A stretch of DNA of 64,000 bases, from the NCBI GenBank assembly GCA_964621615.1, contig CAZUMW010000007.1:62001-126000 (forward strand), in the 5' to 3' direction. Below are positions 1 to 8,094 of the stretch, one piece after another (position 1 is the stretch's first letter; each line of letters begins with the position of its first letter). The position numbers and the translations under genes are program-made. A model generated the notes under the pieces. That model worked only from the letters and a program-made list of their open reading frames with translations. It made no database searches and was not told the DNA's origin. The stretch is from CAZUMW01 sp964621615 (lineage in GTDB: Bacteria; Desulfobacterota; WTBG01; CAIYCZ01; CAIRTM01).

Positions 1-388
1 TTATAGCGGTAAGGTTCGCCCGGCCGGCTCCGGACTCGATCAGGGTCTGCGCACCGGCCATCCGCGCAAGGCGCAATGCAATGCCGGTAATGGTTTCTCC
101 CCACAGCCGGTAAAAAGGCGACTGAGCGGCTGCCGTGAACATTTTTGCAATTCCCGGGTCGTTCCAGTCAAAACCGCCCGCCTGCTCCTTATCGAGAATT
201 ACTTTCGCCCAGTCGTATTCTGTATGAAAAAATGCAGGTATCTGGTCGCGGAGCACCTCTTCGCCCCGAAGCATTCTGTCTGAAGCCTCTGCCCACACAC
301 GCCAGCCGGCAATGTTGCTGCGCAAAAAATCGACATATGTTCTTTGAATATCACCGATTGCCTTTTGAATTGTGTCATGGGTAAGCAT
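1..388 (-). CDS. SAM-dependent methyltransferase, N-terminal part (runs off window)
   Basis: The minus-strand frame opens with ATG at 388 and stays open to the window edge, giving 129 residues of a truncated gene. A ribosome-binding site (AAGGAGCGGT) lies just upstream. The N-terminal 85 residues are helical and unrecognised. Near the cut end the motif ESGAGRANLT fits motif I (E-x-G-x-G-x-x) of class I SAM-dependent methyltransferases, so the catalytic fold should continue outside the window. It lies 145 bp downstream of a TetR regulator on the same strand and may be co-transcribed with it. The substrate cannot be inferred. Confidence 0.6.
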   Translation of the reverse strand, partial: MLTHDTIQKAIGDIQRTYVDFLRSNIAGWRVWAEASDRMLRGEEVLRDQIPAFFHTEYDWAKVILDKEQAGGFDWNDPGIAKMFTAAAQSPFYRLWGETITGIALRLARMAGAQTLIESGAGRANLTAI

Positions 389-533
389 ACACCGCTCCTT
401 TATATATTGGTACACAGGTGATCTTTACATCTTAGGGCCGGCTCGGCATCGGTCATGTGTTTTTTGTTAACGATCTCGCTGGTCCCTTAAGAATACTGTT
501 TGTATTTGTGCATTATATATTTGAAAAATCCCC

Positions 534-1154
534 TTACACACGCAAAAATTTTTCAATAACGCGCTTGATAGCACGGTGCGCCTCTGCGCGGTCGTAGCCG
601 ATATCGCTTTTGAAATACGATTTAAAAAAAAGGCCGCATACCACACGGTCAATAGTGCCTGACAGCACCTGACGCATAACAGCCGGGCTCAGATCTCTGT
701 CAAATACACCGGCCTTCTGTCCCTCGTGAATAATAGAATCAATTGTGTCGATAAGCATGGCATTCTGCTGCATGATGTCCTGCTGCTTTTTTTTAAGAGC
801 GGGCTCCTTCACAAACATGACATACGTATATGATTCATGCAGCACCTTAACCCTGCACAGTCCCGCATCATCCTGCAGCAGCAGTTCTTCGCATGAGTGA
901 AGATAGGCATAGATTTTTTCAAGGGGCGCCGAGAACCGGGCAAGCCGCTTACCGGTAACGTCATTGAATTCAGTCAGAATTTCAAGCACAACCGAAAGCA
1001 GCAGATCAAGCTTATTTGCAAAATATGAATATACCAGCCCGGTTGAAATTCCGGCCTGCCGGGCAATATCGGATATTGTTGCATATTGAAATCCTTTTTC
1101 AGCAAATACCCTGTTTCCGGCGCTGATAATGTTTTGCTTTTTAATGTCGCTCAT
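534..1154 (-). CDS. TetR/AcrR family transcriptional regulator
   Basis: This 206-residue protein has the normal TetR length. The N-terminal helix-turn-helix lies at about residues 25-48 (TISDIARQAGIS then TGLVYSYFANK), followed by an all-helical C-terminal ligand-binding and dimerisation region that names no ligand. The end ERGI-type segment VIEKFLRV is ordinary for the family. A good sigma70 promoter and a repeated 9-bp sequence lie directly upstream, which suggests autoregulation. The next gene downstream on the same strand is a truncated methyltransferase. The divergent neighbour is a DUF362 protein. Family assignment is firm; the regulated targets are inferred. Confidence 0.9.
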   Translation of the reverse strand: MSDIKKQNIISAGNRVFAEKGFQYATISDIARQAGISTGLVYSYFANKLDLLLSVVLEILTEFNDVTGKRLARFSAPLEKIYAYLHSCEELLLQDDAGLCRVKVLHESYTYVMFVKEPALKKKQQDIMQQNAMLIDTIDSIIHEGQKAGVFDRDLSPAVMRQVLSGTIDRVVCGLFFKSYFKSDIGYDRAEAHRAIKRVIEKFLRV

Positions 1155-1191
1155 AGCACAGTGATGTTTTTATGGAAAATTATGGATTTGA

Positions 1192-1212
1192 ATTCATATT
1201 CACATTCATATT
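1192..1212. promoter_or_regulatory. Direct-repeat candidate operator for the TetR regulator
   Basis: Two copies of ATTCATATT (1192-1200 and 1204-1212) are spaced 12 bp apart, overlapping the -10 box and start site of the TetR promoter. A GAATTC palindrome touches the first copy. The position would suit autorepression; binding is inferred only. Confidence 0.4.
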
Positions 1213-1236
1213 AGCGGTATGCATCTCTCTGGTCAA
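1208..1236 (-). promoter_or_regulatory. sigma70-type promoter of the TetR gene
   Basis: On the minus strand, TTGACC (1231-1236) is followed after exactly 17 bp by TAATAT (1208-1213). Transcription would start near 1200, about 45 bp before the TetR start codon. Confidence 0.65.
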
Positions 1237-1460
1237 GTATTAAATTGATCTGCATACCTCAAAGAAACGGCATTCGTCCGGGCACACTCTCGGAGCGGAT
1301 CAGCGCCTGTACGCACATCGCTGTCAAGCCGGATTCCTGACGCACACTCTGCATAGAGAAATCGCTTAAAGAGGTGTACGGCTTCGGTGTGATATGGTAT
1401 GATATTTTATTATATGCTTCGCTGTTGCATAGGTAATTCATCATTGTATTTGATTGATAT

Positions 1461-1496
1461 GCGATGCCCCCGGCATATGCATGCCGGGGGCATCGC
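1461..1496. other. Perfect 16-bp inverted repeat (hairpin) in the DUF362 leader
   Basis: GCGATGCCCCCGGCAT is followed by a 4-nt loop and its exact reverse complement. The hairpin ends 26 bp before the chosen start codon of the DUF362 gene and 8 bp before its AAAGGA site. Neither strand has a T-run after it, so it is not a standard terminator. An attenuator, translation-control hairpin or small repeat are all possible. Confidence 0.6.
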
Positions 1497-1522
1497 CGCA
1501 CGCACAAAGGATATTTCGAGCG

Positions 1523-2278
1523 ATGAATGCTGCCGTATGTGAATTCCGCTCATACCGCGAATCCGTCCGGGAAGCGCTCGACAGCATAGGTGCACACACG
1601 GTTCTTGCTGCGCAGAAGCATATACTTATAAAGCCGAATCTGATAAACGCATCCCCCCATCCGGTAACTACCCCGCCGCAGTGCTGTGAGGCAATAATTG
1701 ACTATATACGAAATTGCTCAGGCGCAGACGTGGTTATCGGCGAAGGATGCGGGGATGCCTCCCGGGAAACCGACGACATATTCTCAGAGCTGGGCTATAC
1801 CGAACTTGCCGCCCGCATGGGCGTAGCCCTGCTCGATCTCAACTGCGCTCCGATGAAAAAATATACCAACCCATCATGCACCGTATTTCCGGAGATCTAT
1901 CTGCCTGAAACAGCCTTTACTCACTTTATTGTATCAGTGCCGGTTTTGAAGGCGCATACGCTCGCCGCTGTCTCCGGTTCCAGAAAAAACATGATGGGCT
2001 TTGCGCCGCCGCGCTATTATGCGGGTAAATACGGCGTATGGAAAAAGGCCGTATTCCATGCGAACATGCAGCAGTCGATCATCGATCTCAACACCTATCG
2101 AACACCTGATCTGACTGTTATGGATGCCACAGTGGGGCTTGCCGAATACCATCTGGGCGGTCCGGAATGCAGCCCGCCGGCAAACAAAATCTTTGCAGGC
2201 TGTGATGCCGGGGAAGTCGACCGTCTGGCTGCACAGCAGCTGGGCCTTGACTGGCGCACTATCGGCCATATTGTGTAG
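1523..2278 (+). CDS. DUF362 domain protein
   Basis: This 251-residue protein begins at the ATG preceded by AAAGGA; an upstream in-frame ATG at 1454 would place the start before the strong hairpin and is less likely. The sequence has the DUF362 hallmarks: ILIKPNLI near the N-terminus, VVIGEGCGD, a middle SVPVLKAHT followed by GSRKNMMGF, and a C-terminal segment with PDLTVMDATVGLAEYH and DAGEVDRLAAQQLGLD. DUF362 proteins are found in many anaerobes, often with ferredoxin domains; no cysteine-rich ferredoxin domain is present here. The reaction is unknown. A second, longer DUF362 protein is encoded at 19226-20320. Confidence 0.8.
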   Translation: MNAAVCEFRSYRESVREALDSIGAHTVLAAQKHILIKPNLINASPHPVTTPPQCCEAIIDYIRNCSGADVVIGEGCGDASRETDDIFSELGYTELAARMGVALLDLNCAPMKKYTNPSCTVFPEIYLPETAFTHFIVSVPVLKAHTLAAVSGSRKNMMGFAPPRYYAGKYGVWKKAVFHANMQQSIIDLNTYRTPDLTVMDATVGLAEYHLGGPECSPPANKIFAGCDAGEVDRLAAQQLGLDWRTIGHIV

Positions 2279-2356
2279 AGGGCGTTGCCTGCTCATAAAT
2301 GGATGATATGGCAGGGGCTATCATCCTTGACCACCATATAATCCGGGATATTTATT

Positions 2357-3982
2357 GTGAATTTACGTCACGCAGTATTATATTTCCTTGCTGCCGCACA
2401 GTTTTTCCTGCTGCCGCTGCCGCTGCCGGCGCTCGAGACAGGCGATGTCGCCAAGGATTTCGCCCTGCGCAATCAAAGCGGCGAAACGGTGACCCTCGGC
2501 CATTTCATGAATGCATCCCGCCTTACGATCGTGCAGTTTGTTTCCATATATTGTGAGGCATGTGAAAAACACACTCCCCACATGAACCATATTTATACGG
2601 CGTATCAGTCAAAAGGGGTGTCCGTGGTGGGTGTTGCCCTGGCAAACACATACACCGAAGCGGCACCCTTTGTGAAATCATGGGGCATCACCTACCCGCT
2701 GCTTGCCGACCCGGATACGGTCACGCTTCACTTATACGGCGTGCACCGGGTGCCGCAGTATTTCCTCATCGACAACAAGGGGATCATACGCTATCGCGGA
2801 AACCCCTCACGCTTTGAGAAATTCGAGGAAACGGTTTCGTCTCTGCTCGAAAAGCAGCAGCCCGTCTTAAGGCCGGGGGATCCGGCCCCGCCCTTCAGCC
2901 TGCAAAACCGGTTCGGCGATACGGTGGCTGTAAACTTCACGCGACGGCACCAGAATACCGTTCTGGCCTTTTTTTCCGGCGACAACGCGGCTAATTGTGA
3001 TCAGGCCCGGGCGATTGCCGGAGCATACCGGGAATATAAAAAAGCCGGGCTTCGCGTGTACGGTATTGTTTCGCCGTCATTTTCCTCAAACATCAAATCG
3101 TTCATCGATAAGTGCGATATCCATTTTCCATTGCTTTTTGACCGTGAGGAATCGGTGTTTTCATCATATGCGGTTACCGAAGCGCCGCAAATCGTGGTGA
3201 TCAACGAAACCGGCCGCATTCAGATGCGCCGGGCAAAGGGATCATACGATGAGCTCACAAAACTGTTTACCCGCGCGCAGCCCGAGCCGGCACCCATTGC
3301 CTCCTCCGGGGAAGCGGTTGCATTTCTCAAAAAGCATCTGCCCGATGTATCGATTGTAAAGCCGGTCAGCGCAGGCAAAGAAAATATCTATCTCGGCATG
3401 GACAAAAAGGGCAATAAATTCGTAGCCCGCTTCGTGAAAAAGGATATTCTCTGCGATGTCTGCAGCGATGTTTATTTTGCTTACACGCTTGATAAAAGCG
3501 GCGTTTTCCGCCACATCGTGCCGGTCACGCCGCTCGAGCTCTATGGCAAAGAGTTTGACGCGGCCGAATTTCTCCAGCAGTTTATCGGCCGGTCATACGA
3601 AACCAGCTTCAAGCCCGGAAACAACGTGGATATCATATCCGGCGCCACAAAGTCGTGCATGAAGCTGATCGAGGGTTTGAATGAAACAAAGCAGGTTTTT
3701 GCCCGGTATCTGAATGACACTGAATTTGATTCGCGATTCCGTAAAAATATTTGTTATCTGCAGCAGGCTGAGCTCGAGCACGCCCTTTCGCAGTACCGCC
3801 ATGATCACCCTGACATCAATATAGGCGATATTGCCATTTCTGATCTCGAGCGCTACTGCCAGGACAGCTCCCTGCCGGAGTGCCCGGCCGGCGGCTCATA
3901 TACAGTGACAATCTTTAACGCAATACCCCGGATCATGTGCACGAAGCACGGTCTTGATCCGCAATCATCAATGATTCACTGA
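2357..3982 (+). CDS. Secreted fusion: two thioredoxin-like domains, FMN-attachment domain and Cys/His tail
   Basis: The 541-residue protein starts with GTG and a signal peptide (residues 1-26). Domain 1 (about 27-165) is TlpA/AhpC-like with a redox C66-E-A-C69. Domain 2 (about 170-305) repeats the fold but keeps only C214, so it should not do dithiol chemistry. Residues 340-450 contain D425-I-I-S-G-A-T431, an exact match to the Dxx(S/T)GAT motif in which ApbE attaches FMN to threonine. The tail (C509, C528, H531) resembles the CPxGGxY...CxxHG ending seen in some pilin-like proteins. Known families suggest a periplasmic redox protein joining thiols and a bound flavin. No apbE gene is in the window. 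The downstream solute-binding protein follows after 11 bp and is probably co-transcribed. Confidence 0.75.
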   Translation: MNLRHAVLYFLAAAQFFLLPLPLPALETGDVAKDFALRNQSGETVTLGHFMNASRLTIVQFVSIYCEACEKHTPHMNHIYTAYQSKGVSVVGVALANTYTEAAPFVKSWGITYPLLADPDTVTLHLYGVHRVPQYFLIDNKGIIRYRGNPSRFEKFEETVSSLLEKQQPVLRPGDPAPPFSLQNRFGDTVAVNFTRRHQNTVLAFFSGDNAANCDQARAIAGAYREYKKAGLRVYGIVSPSFSSNIKSFIDKCDIHFPLLFDREESVFSSYAVTEAPQIVVINETGRIQMRRAKGSYDELTKLFTRAQPEPAPIASSGEAVAFLKKHLPDVSIVKPVSAGKENIYLGMDKKGNKFVARFVKKDILCDVCSDVYFAYTLDKSGVFRHIVPVTPLELYGKEFDAAEFLQQFIGRSYETSFKPGNNVDIISGATKSCMKLIEGLNETKQVFARYLNDTEFDSRFRKNICYLQQAELEHALSQYRHDHPDINIGDIAISDLERYCQDSSLPECPAGGSYTVTIFNAIPRIMCTKHGLDPQSSMIH

Positions 3983-3993
3983 GGTATTCCGCT

Positions 3994-5589
3994 ATGCACG
4001 CCACAAGGTTCAGTAAAGCGCTCGTGATACTCATCGGCTGCCTGCTGCTTCTTCTGCCTGCAGCACATGTACAGGCCGGCGCAAAGAAGCACCAGATAAT
4101 AAATTTCTCCATGTACGGTTCAGCCCTTGGCAGCACAGACACCGGCACTCTGGATCCTATGCGGACCTATCAGCTCCTTTACTATAACCTGCAGCACCAG
4201 ATTTTCGAGACACTGGTCTCCATAAACTTTGACACGCAAAGCATAACGCCTGTTCTGGCTGAAAGCTGGAAGCAAACCGGAGAAAAAACGGTGCGCTTTT
4301 TTCTTCGCCACGGGGTTCGCTACCATAACGGTGAAAATTTCACTTCCAGGGCTGTTAAATTCAGCATCGAGCTTATGCAGAACCCCCGCAATAAATTTGC
4401 AGGCCGTTTTCTGCTCGACTCAATAGCTGAGGTAAGGATTATAGACGACTACACCGTCGACATTACAATGAGAAACTACGATTCCCTCCTGCTGCGCAAG
4501 CTAGCAACAATCGGCTTTATGTTTCCGCCAAAATATTATCGGAAAGTCGGTGACTCGTACTTTACCCGCTATCCCATCGGCACCGGACCGTTCAGGTTTT
4601 TTTATGCTGAAAAAGACAACGATACCATTCAAAAGCTTCACCTCGTTGCCAACGAGGACTACTGGCGCGCCGGAATACCGTCATTCAAAGAGCTCGTGTA
4701 CAACCACCTTCCCTGCGAAAAACAGTGGGAAGCGCTTGCCTCAGACAGGCTTGATCTTCTCATCACAGAATACTCCGGCTGCTCTATTCCCGAGGGAACA
4801 TGCTCGCTCAAAATTTCATCGCACCCGACGCTGAAAAACTCGGTGTGCCTGCTTAACATAGACAAGAAAGGCCCGCTCGCCGACATTCGCGTCCGCAAAG
4901 CGCTGCAGCAGGCGGTGGACCGTACGCAGCTCATCAAAAAAGCGATGAGCGGGTATGCTGTCCCGCTGTTCGGGGTTCTGCCCGCGGGCTCGCTCGCATA
5001 CAAAGACACGCCGCCCCTGTACCACTACAGCCCGGCCCGCGCACGGGCTCTTCTCAAGAAAGCAGGGTATGAAAACGGATGCACGCTCAGCGTGATGGCA
5101 AGTGACAACAATCCCAACATCAGGGTTGTGCGCACTCTCAAGCAGCAGCTGCAGAAAGCGGGGATCACCCTTCGGGTGAGCTTTCTCAGCCGGGACGCAA
5201 TCATCCGGGAAGTAATAGAGCCGAAGCTAAGGGGCACGCATGAGCCGAGCCGTTACGACATGTGGGTGCTGACCGGCTGGCCGCACATATTCGGAACAGG
5301 GTCACACTTTTATTTTGTTTTTCTGCACTCTCAGGGCATGTGTAACTTCGGGGTGAATCTGGCCGACAACTCCCCGATAGACCGCATCTATGGCGAAACA
5401 GTCTCAGCAAAAAACAAAAGTACCTTCATTGCAAAACTGCGCGAGCTCGATCGCTACATAATGGAGCAGGCGCTTGTCGTTCCGCTGTACCAGCCGAAAG
5501 TAATCTACGGGATGAATAAAAAAATTGATTTCAAAACGGGATTGAGTGACATTCCCCTGCGGCTATGGCAGTGCTCGGTAAAGCCGTGA
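3994..5589 (+). CDS. ABC-type peptide/nickel solute-binding protein (SBP_bac_5 family)
   Basis: This 531-residue protein has a signal peptide (hydrophobic stretch at about 8-24, cleavage near AHVQAGA) and a full-length family 5 solute-binding domain. Typical features are LDPMRTYQLL, LAESWKQTGEKTVRFFLRHGV, YHNGENFTSRAVKFS, YPIGTGPFRF and VRKALQQAVDRTQLI. The family delivers peptides, nickel or related ligands to an ABC importer. No permease or ATPase gene lies nearby, so it is an orphan that must use a distant transporter or act in sensing. Its GAGGT site overlaps the stop of the preceding redox fusion, indicating coupled expression. Ligand unknown. Confidence 0.88.
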   Translation: MHATRFSKALVILIGCLLLLLPAAHVQAGAKKHQIINFSMYGSALGSTDTGTLDPMRTYQLLYYNLQHQIFETLVSINFDTQSITPVLAESWKQTGEKTVRFFLRHGVRYHNGENFTSRAVKFSIELMQNPRNKFAGRFLLDSIAEVRIIDDYTVDITMRNYDSLLLRKLATIGFMFPPKYYRKVGDSYFTRYPIGTGPFRFFYAEKDNDTIQKLHLVANEDYWRAGIPSFKELVYNHLPCEKQWEALASDRLDLLITEYSGCSIPEGTCSLKISSHPTLKNSVCLLNIDKKGPLADIRVRKALQQAVDRTQLIKKAMSGYAVPLFGVLPAGSLAYKDTPPLYHYSPARARALLKKAGYENGCTLSVMASDNNPNIRVVRTLKQQLQKAGITLRVSFLSRDAIIREVIEPKLRGTHEPSRYDMWVLTGWPHIFGTGSHFYFVFLHSQGMCNFGVNLADNSPIDRIYGETVSAKNKSTFIAKLRELDRYIMEQALVVPLYQPKVIYGMNKKIDFKTGLSDIPLRLWQCSVKP

Positions 5590-5628
5590 TGTATGTGACG
5601 GGCAGGAGGGCCCACAGGATGCTGCATA

Positions 5629-5706
5629 GTCATCCCCGCCCCGACTGCGTAGTGTTTTTCCATCGTTAAAAAAATCCTGGATCAGCCGGATAAACCGGGT
5701 GATGAC
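5629..5706. repeat. Dispersed intergenic repeat with GTCATCCCCG ends
   Basis: The element opens with GTCATCCCCGCCCCG and closes with CCGGGTGATGAC, an imperfect inverted match. A similar opening occurs at 31796 and a similar end at 40262-40275. This resembles the common GTCAT...ATGAC intergenic repeats of deltaproteobacteria. It sits in the non-coding gap 5590-6377, in which I see no gene. Confidence 0.55.
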
Positions 5707-5755
5707 GGTTTGTGCTGAACTGTTGACCGTTTTGTCATTGCCCGGCTCCGGAGGC

Positions 5756-5883
5756 TGTGTCGCAATTCAAATTGAGGGCAGAAAGCTGCATATTTCGGAA
5801 AGATCTAACCCCTCAAAATCAAAAATATTTGATTGTAGACCAAATGTGAAAGCCTCTTTTTTTTGACAATCAATTGCGACACA
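5756..5883. mobile_element. MITE-like element with 12-bp terminal inverted repeats
   Basis: TGTGTCGCAATT at 5756-5767 is matched exactly in inverse by AATTGCGACACA at 5872-5883, giving a 128-bp element without coding capacity. Related ends occur at 31880-31895 and 45505-45593, always after a GTCAT-type repeat, which suggests one mobile or formerly mobile family. Confidence 0.5.
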
Positions 5884-6008
5884 TCCTCTCCGTTCGGGAA
5901 ATCCACAGTACATTTTTGAATATAAAAATACAGACAAAGCCATTTGTATTGCCGCATATGTCAAACGCTGTAAGCCTCCGGCTGAGCAGGGGGATGCCCA
6001 TGATTATT

Positions 6009-6335
6009 AAATCCCCCCAGCCCTCCTTTTTCAAAAGGGGGACAGAACATCAAAAAGAAATTGCTGAACGCCGAAACAGTAACGTCACATAATTATTCAG
6101 ATCTTTTTACAAAAAAAAGGAGCCGGTTAAAAGCATATTTCAAGAAGGGGGGGCAAAACCAGCCCTCCTTTGAAAATGAATGGGGGATAGCCAAAACCAG
6201 CCCCCCTTTGAAAATGAATGGGGGATAGCCAAAACCAGTCCTCCCTTTGAAAATGAATGGGGGATAGCCAAAACCAGTCCCCCTTTGAAATTAACGCCAA
6301 ATGGCACAATTATAAAGGGGGATTTAGGGGGATTT
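6009..6335. repeat. Inverted-repeat-bounded element holding a 38-39 bp tandem repeat
   Basis: The region is bounded by AAATCCCCCC...CTCCTTTTT on the left and its imperfect inverse AAAGGGGGATTTAGGGGGATTT (6314-6335) on the right. Inside, a 32-bp unit beginning TTTGAAAATGAATGGGGG recurs identically at 6169, 6207 and 6246, with partial copies before and after, separated by 6-7 bp. The minus-strand open frames here are only the repeat read as protein. Confidence 0.6.
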
Positions 6336-6377
6336 TCCTGACAAAACAATCATCTCCCGCAGACGTGCACAGGCACA

Positions 6378-7319
6378 TCAGCTCAATAGCCCCTGGATAA
6401 TCAGATCCACGGCATCGTCTTCAGAAAGCCCCCGGGTCATAAGGGTTTCAAGCTGCTTGCTGTCGACGCTGCCGATGGCCGCCTCATGGGTGACGTGTGC
6501 CCTCGGGTGCCCGACCTCGACAATCGGAACCGCCTTCGCATTTCCGCTGTCCTGTATGATTTCCTTGCAGTCCACATGGCCGCGTGTATACGGCGCCTGT
6601 GCTTTGAGCGTATTGAGAACCTCTGCCCGCGCGGTATCCCGCACTGCAATGCGTGAGGTCAAAACCCCCCGCGCCCCTTCACCGACAAGGATTGCGGACT
6701 CAGCTATTTTTATCCGGTCATTACCGGTCCCGCTGATTCGTGCATTCATCTCAAGCACGCTGTCTTTTTTACATATTGTTTCATAATCGATATCTATTTC
6801 CCCGACTCGCCCCCTGAGCAGCTCAAACTCGGTAGCGCAGTGTGCGCCTTCTTCCAGCACCACCCGCGCCTTCGGATACACCAGCACCCCTCCGTCGGGC
6901 CCGTGAACATGGCGCTCAAAATAGGAATAATGCGCGCCCTCGCCGACCGTTATGTGAGCGTCCATAATGTGCTGCACATCGACTGCATTCGGAAACGCGC
7001 AGTGAGCAAGAACTGCAATGCGTGAGCCGCGCTCAAGCATCACGCTCATGCGGATTCGCTGCACGCCTTTTTCAGGAAGCATGCCGAAACACAGATGAAC
7101 CGGTTTCTGCACCACGGTTCCCTCACGCAGGGTCAGCACCGCGCTGATGCCGTCCTCAAGCTCCTCAACCTGGGCTTCAAAGCCCGGTATAAGCTGAGAG
7201 CCAAGCACCTGGTTGTGGTGCACAACCAGAGATGCGACACCGGGATCCTGCAGCTGCGCGGCGTCCTGGCCGGCTGTCCGCATCAGCTCACCAATCGTAT
7301 GTGCTGTGCTCTTACCCAC
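6378..7319 (-). CDS. smsB: SufB/SufD-family Fe-S scaffold subunit (SmsB-like)
   Basis: This 313-residue protein is a short member of the SufBD family, with the beta-helix core and C-terminal helical part. Typical features are EILRG-like ELLRGRVGEID, IQDSGNAKAVPIVEV, HVTHEAAIGSVD and the terminal LMTRGLSEDDAVDLIIQGLL. The GTG start follows the TAA of the ATPase gene without a gap. A single short SufBD protein with one SufC, and no SufD, SufS, SufU or SufE, corresponds to the minimal SUF-like SMS type known from archaea and anaerobes. The protein would serve as the scaffold on which Fe-S clusters are built in the cytoplasm. Confidence 0.85.
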   Translation of the reverse strand: MGKSTAHTIGELMRTAGQDAAQLQDPGVASLVVHHNQVLGSQLIPGFEAQVEELEDGISAVLTLREGTVVQKPVHLCFGMLPEKGVQRIRMSVMLERGSRIAVLAHCAFPNAVDVQHIMDAHITVGEGAHYSYFERHVHGPDGGVLVYPKARVVLEEGAHCATEFELLRGRVGEIDIDYETICKKDSVLEMNARISGTGNDRIKIAESAILVGEGARGVLTSRIAVRDTARAEVLNTLKAQAPYTRGHVDCKEIIQDSGNAKAVPIVEVGHPRAHVTHEAAIGSVDSKQLETLMTRGLSEDDAVDLIIQGLLS

Positions 7320-8057
7320 TTACTCCTCCGCAAGCGTGCGCTCGGGTTCATTCTTATGATCGCAGGGAATGCACTTATCAACAAAATAGCGCCGGATGTT
7401 TTTGGTTTCTCCTTTATCCACGAGCTTGCCGCAGCACAGCAGAAACGCATGCTCGGACTGGTCCAGCACGGTGAGGCTGTGCGTTATCAGCGCCACGGTA
7501 GTGCCCGCCTCTTTAAGGTCCTGAAGGGCCTTGAATATGTAGTCGAGCGATGACACATCGATGCCTGAGTCGGGCTCATCAAGCATCACAAACGACGGCT
7601 GCATGGCAAGTATGGACGCCATTTCAATTTTTTTGCGCTCTCCGCCGCTCAGCGTTTTATCAAGTGCCCGCTTTTTATACGAGGATGGAGAAAGGCCGAG
7701 CGATTCAAGGGCGCTGTCCACGGCGCCGCTGTCTTTGGTGTGCGAGGAGGCCCTGATAAACGCCTCTACCGTAAGCCCTTCATATCGAGACGGCTCCTGC
7801 CAGCCGAGCGTAAGGCCGTGCCGAGCGCGCTCGTCAACAGAAAGTCCCATGATCGATTGGCCGTCAAAGCAAATATCACCCTCGCTGGGGCGATACCCGG
7901 AAAGCCCCATAACGGTGTAGGCAAGGGATGTCTTGCCGGCCCCGTTCGGTCCCACCACAGCATGTATGTGTCCCTGCCAGAACTCCATGCTGAGATTGTC
8001 GAGTATTTTCTTTCCGTCAAGCGACAGGCTTACATTGCTTACTTCCAGAATCACCAT
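7320..8057 (-). CDS. smsC: SufC-like ABC ATPase of the Fe-S assembly pair (SmsC-like)
   Basis: The 245-residue ATPase contains Walker A GPNGAGKTS (residues 36-44), signature LSGGERKK, Walker B FVMLDEPDSGID and the H-loop ALITHS. It lacks membrane segments, as expected for SufC, which powers rearrangement of the SufBD scaffold. It directly precedes the scaffold gene and they must be co-expressed. An unusual C-terminal extension of about 30 residues ends in CIPCDHKNEPERTLAEE and has a CxxC pair; its role is unknown. The AAAGGTG site supports the ATG at 8057. Placement next to peroxide and superoxide defence genes suggests repair or rebuilding of clusters under oxygen stress. Confidence 0.88.
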   Translation of the reverse strand: MVILEVSNVSLSLDGKKILDNLSMEFWQGHIHAVVGPNGAGKTSLAYTVMGLSGYRPSEGDICFDGQSIMGLSVDERARHGLTLGWQEPSRYEGLTVEAFIRASSHTKDSGAVDSALESLGLSPSSYKKRALDKTLSGGERKKIEMASILAMQPSFVMLDEPDSGIDVSSLDYIFKALQDLKEAGTTVALITHSLTVLDQSEHAFLLCCGKLVDKGETKNIRRYFVDKCIPCDHKNEPERTLAEE

Positions 8058-8094
8058 CGCGATGCACCTTTGCTCATATCAGCACACGCCGGGG

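Noticed and set aside
6152..6290. Regular repeats suggesting a CRISPR array
   Set aside because: The 32-bp units are separated by only 6-7 bp of similar sequence, not by unique spacers, and no cas gene is present. It is a tandem repeat.
6127..6349. Minus-strand frames with repeated Phe/Trp-rich peptides
   Set aside because: They are the tandem repeat read as protein; there is no ribosome-binding site and the frames depend only on unit length.
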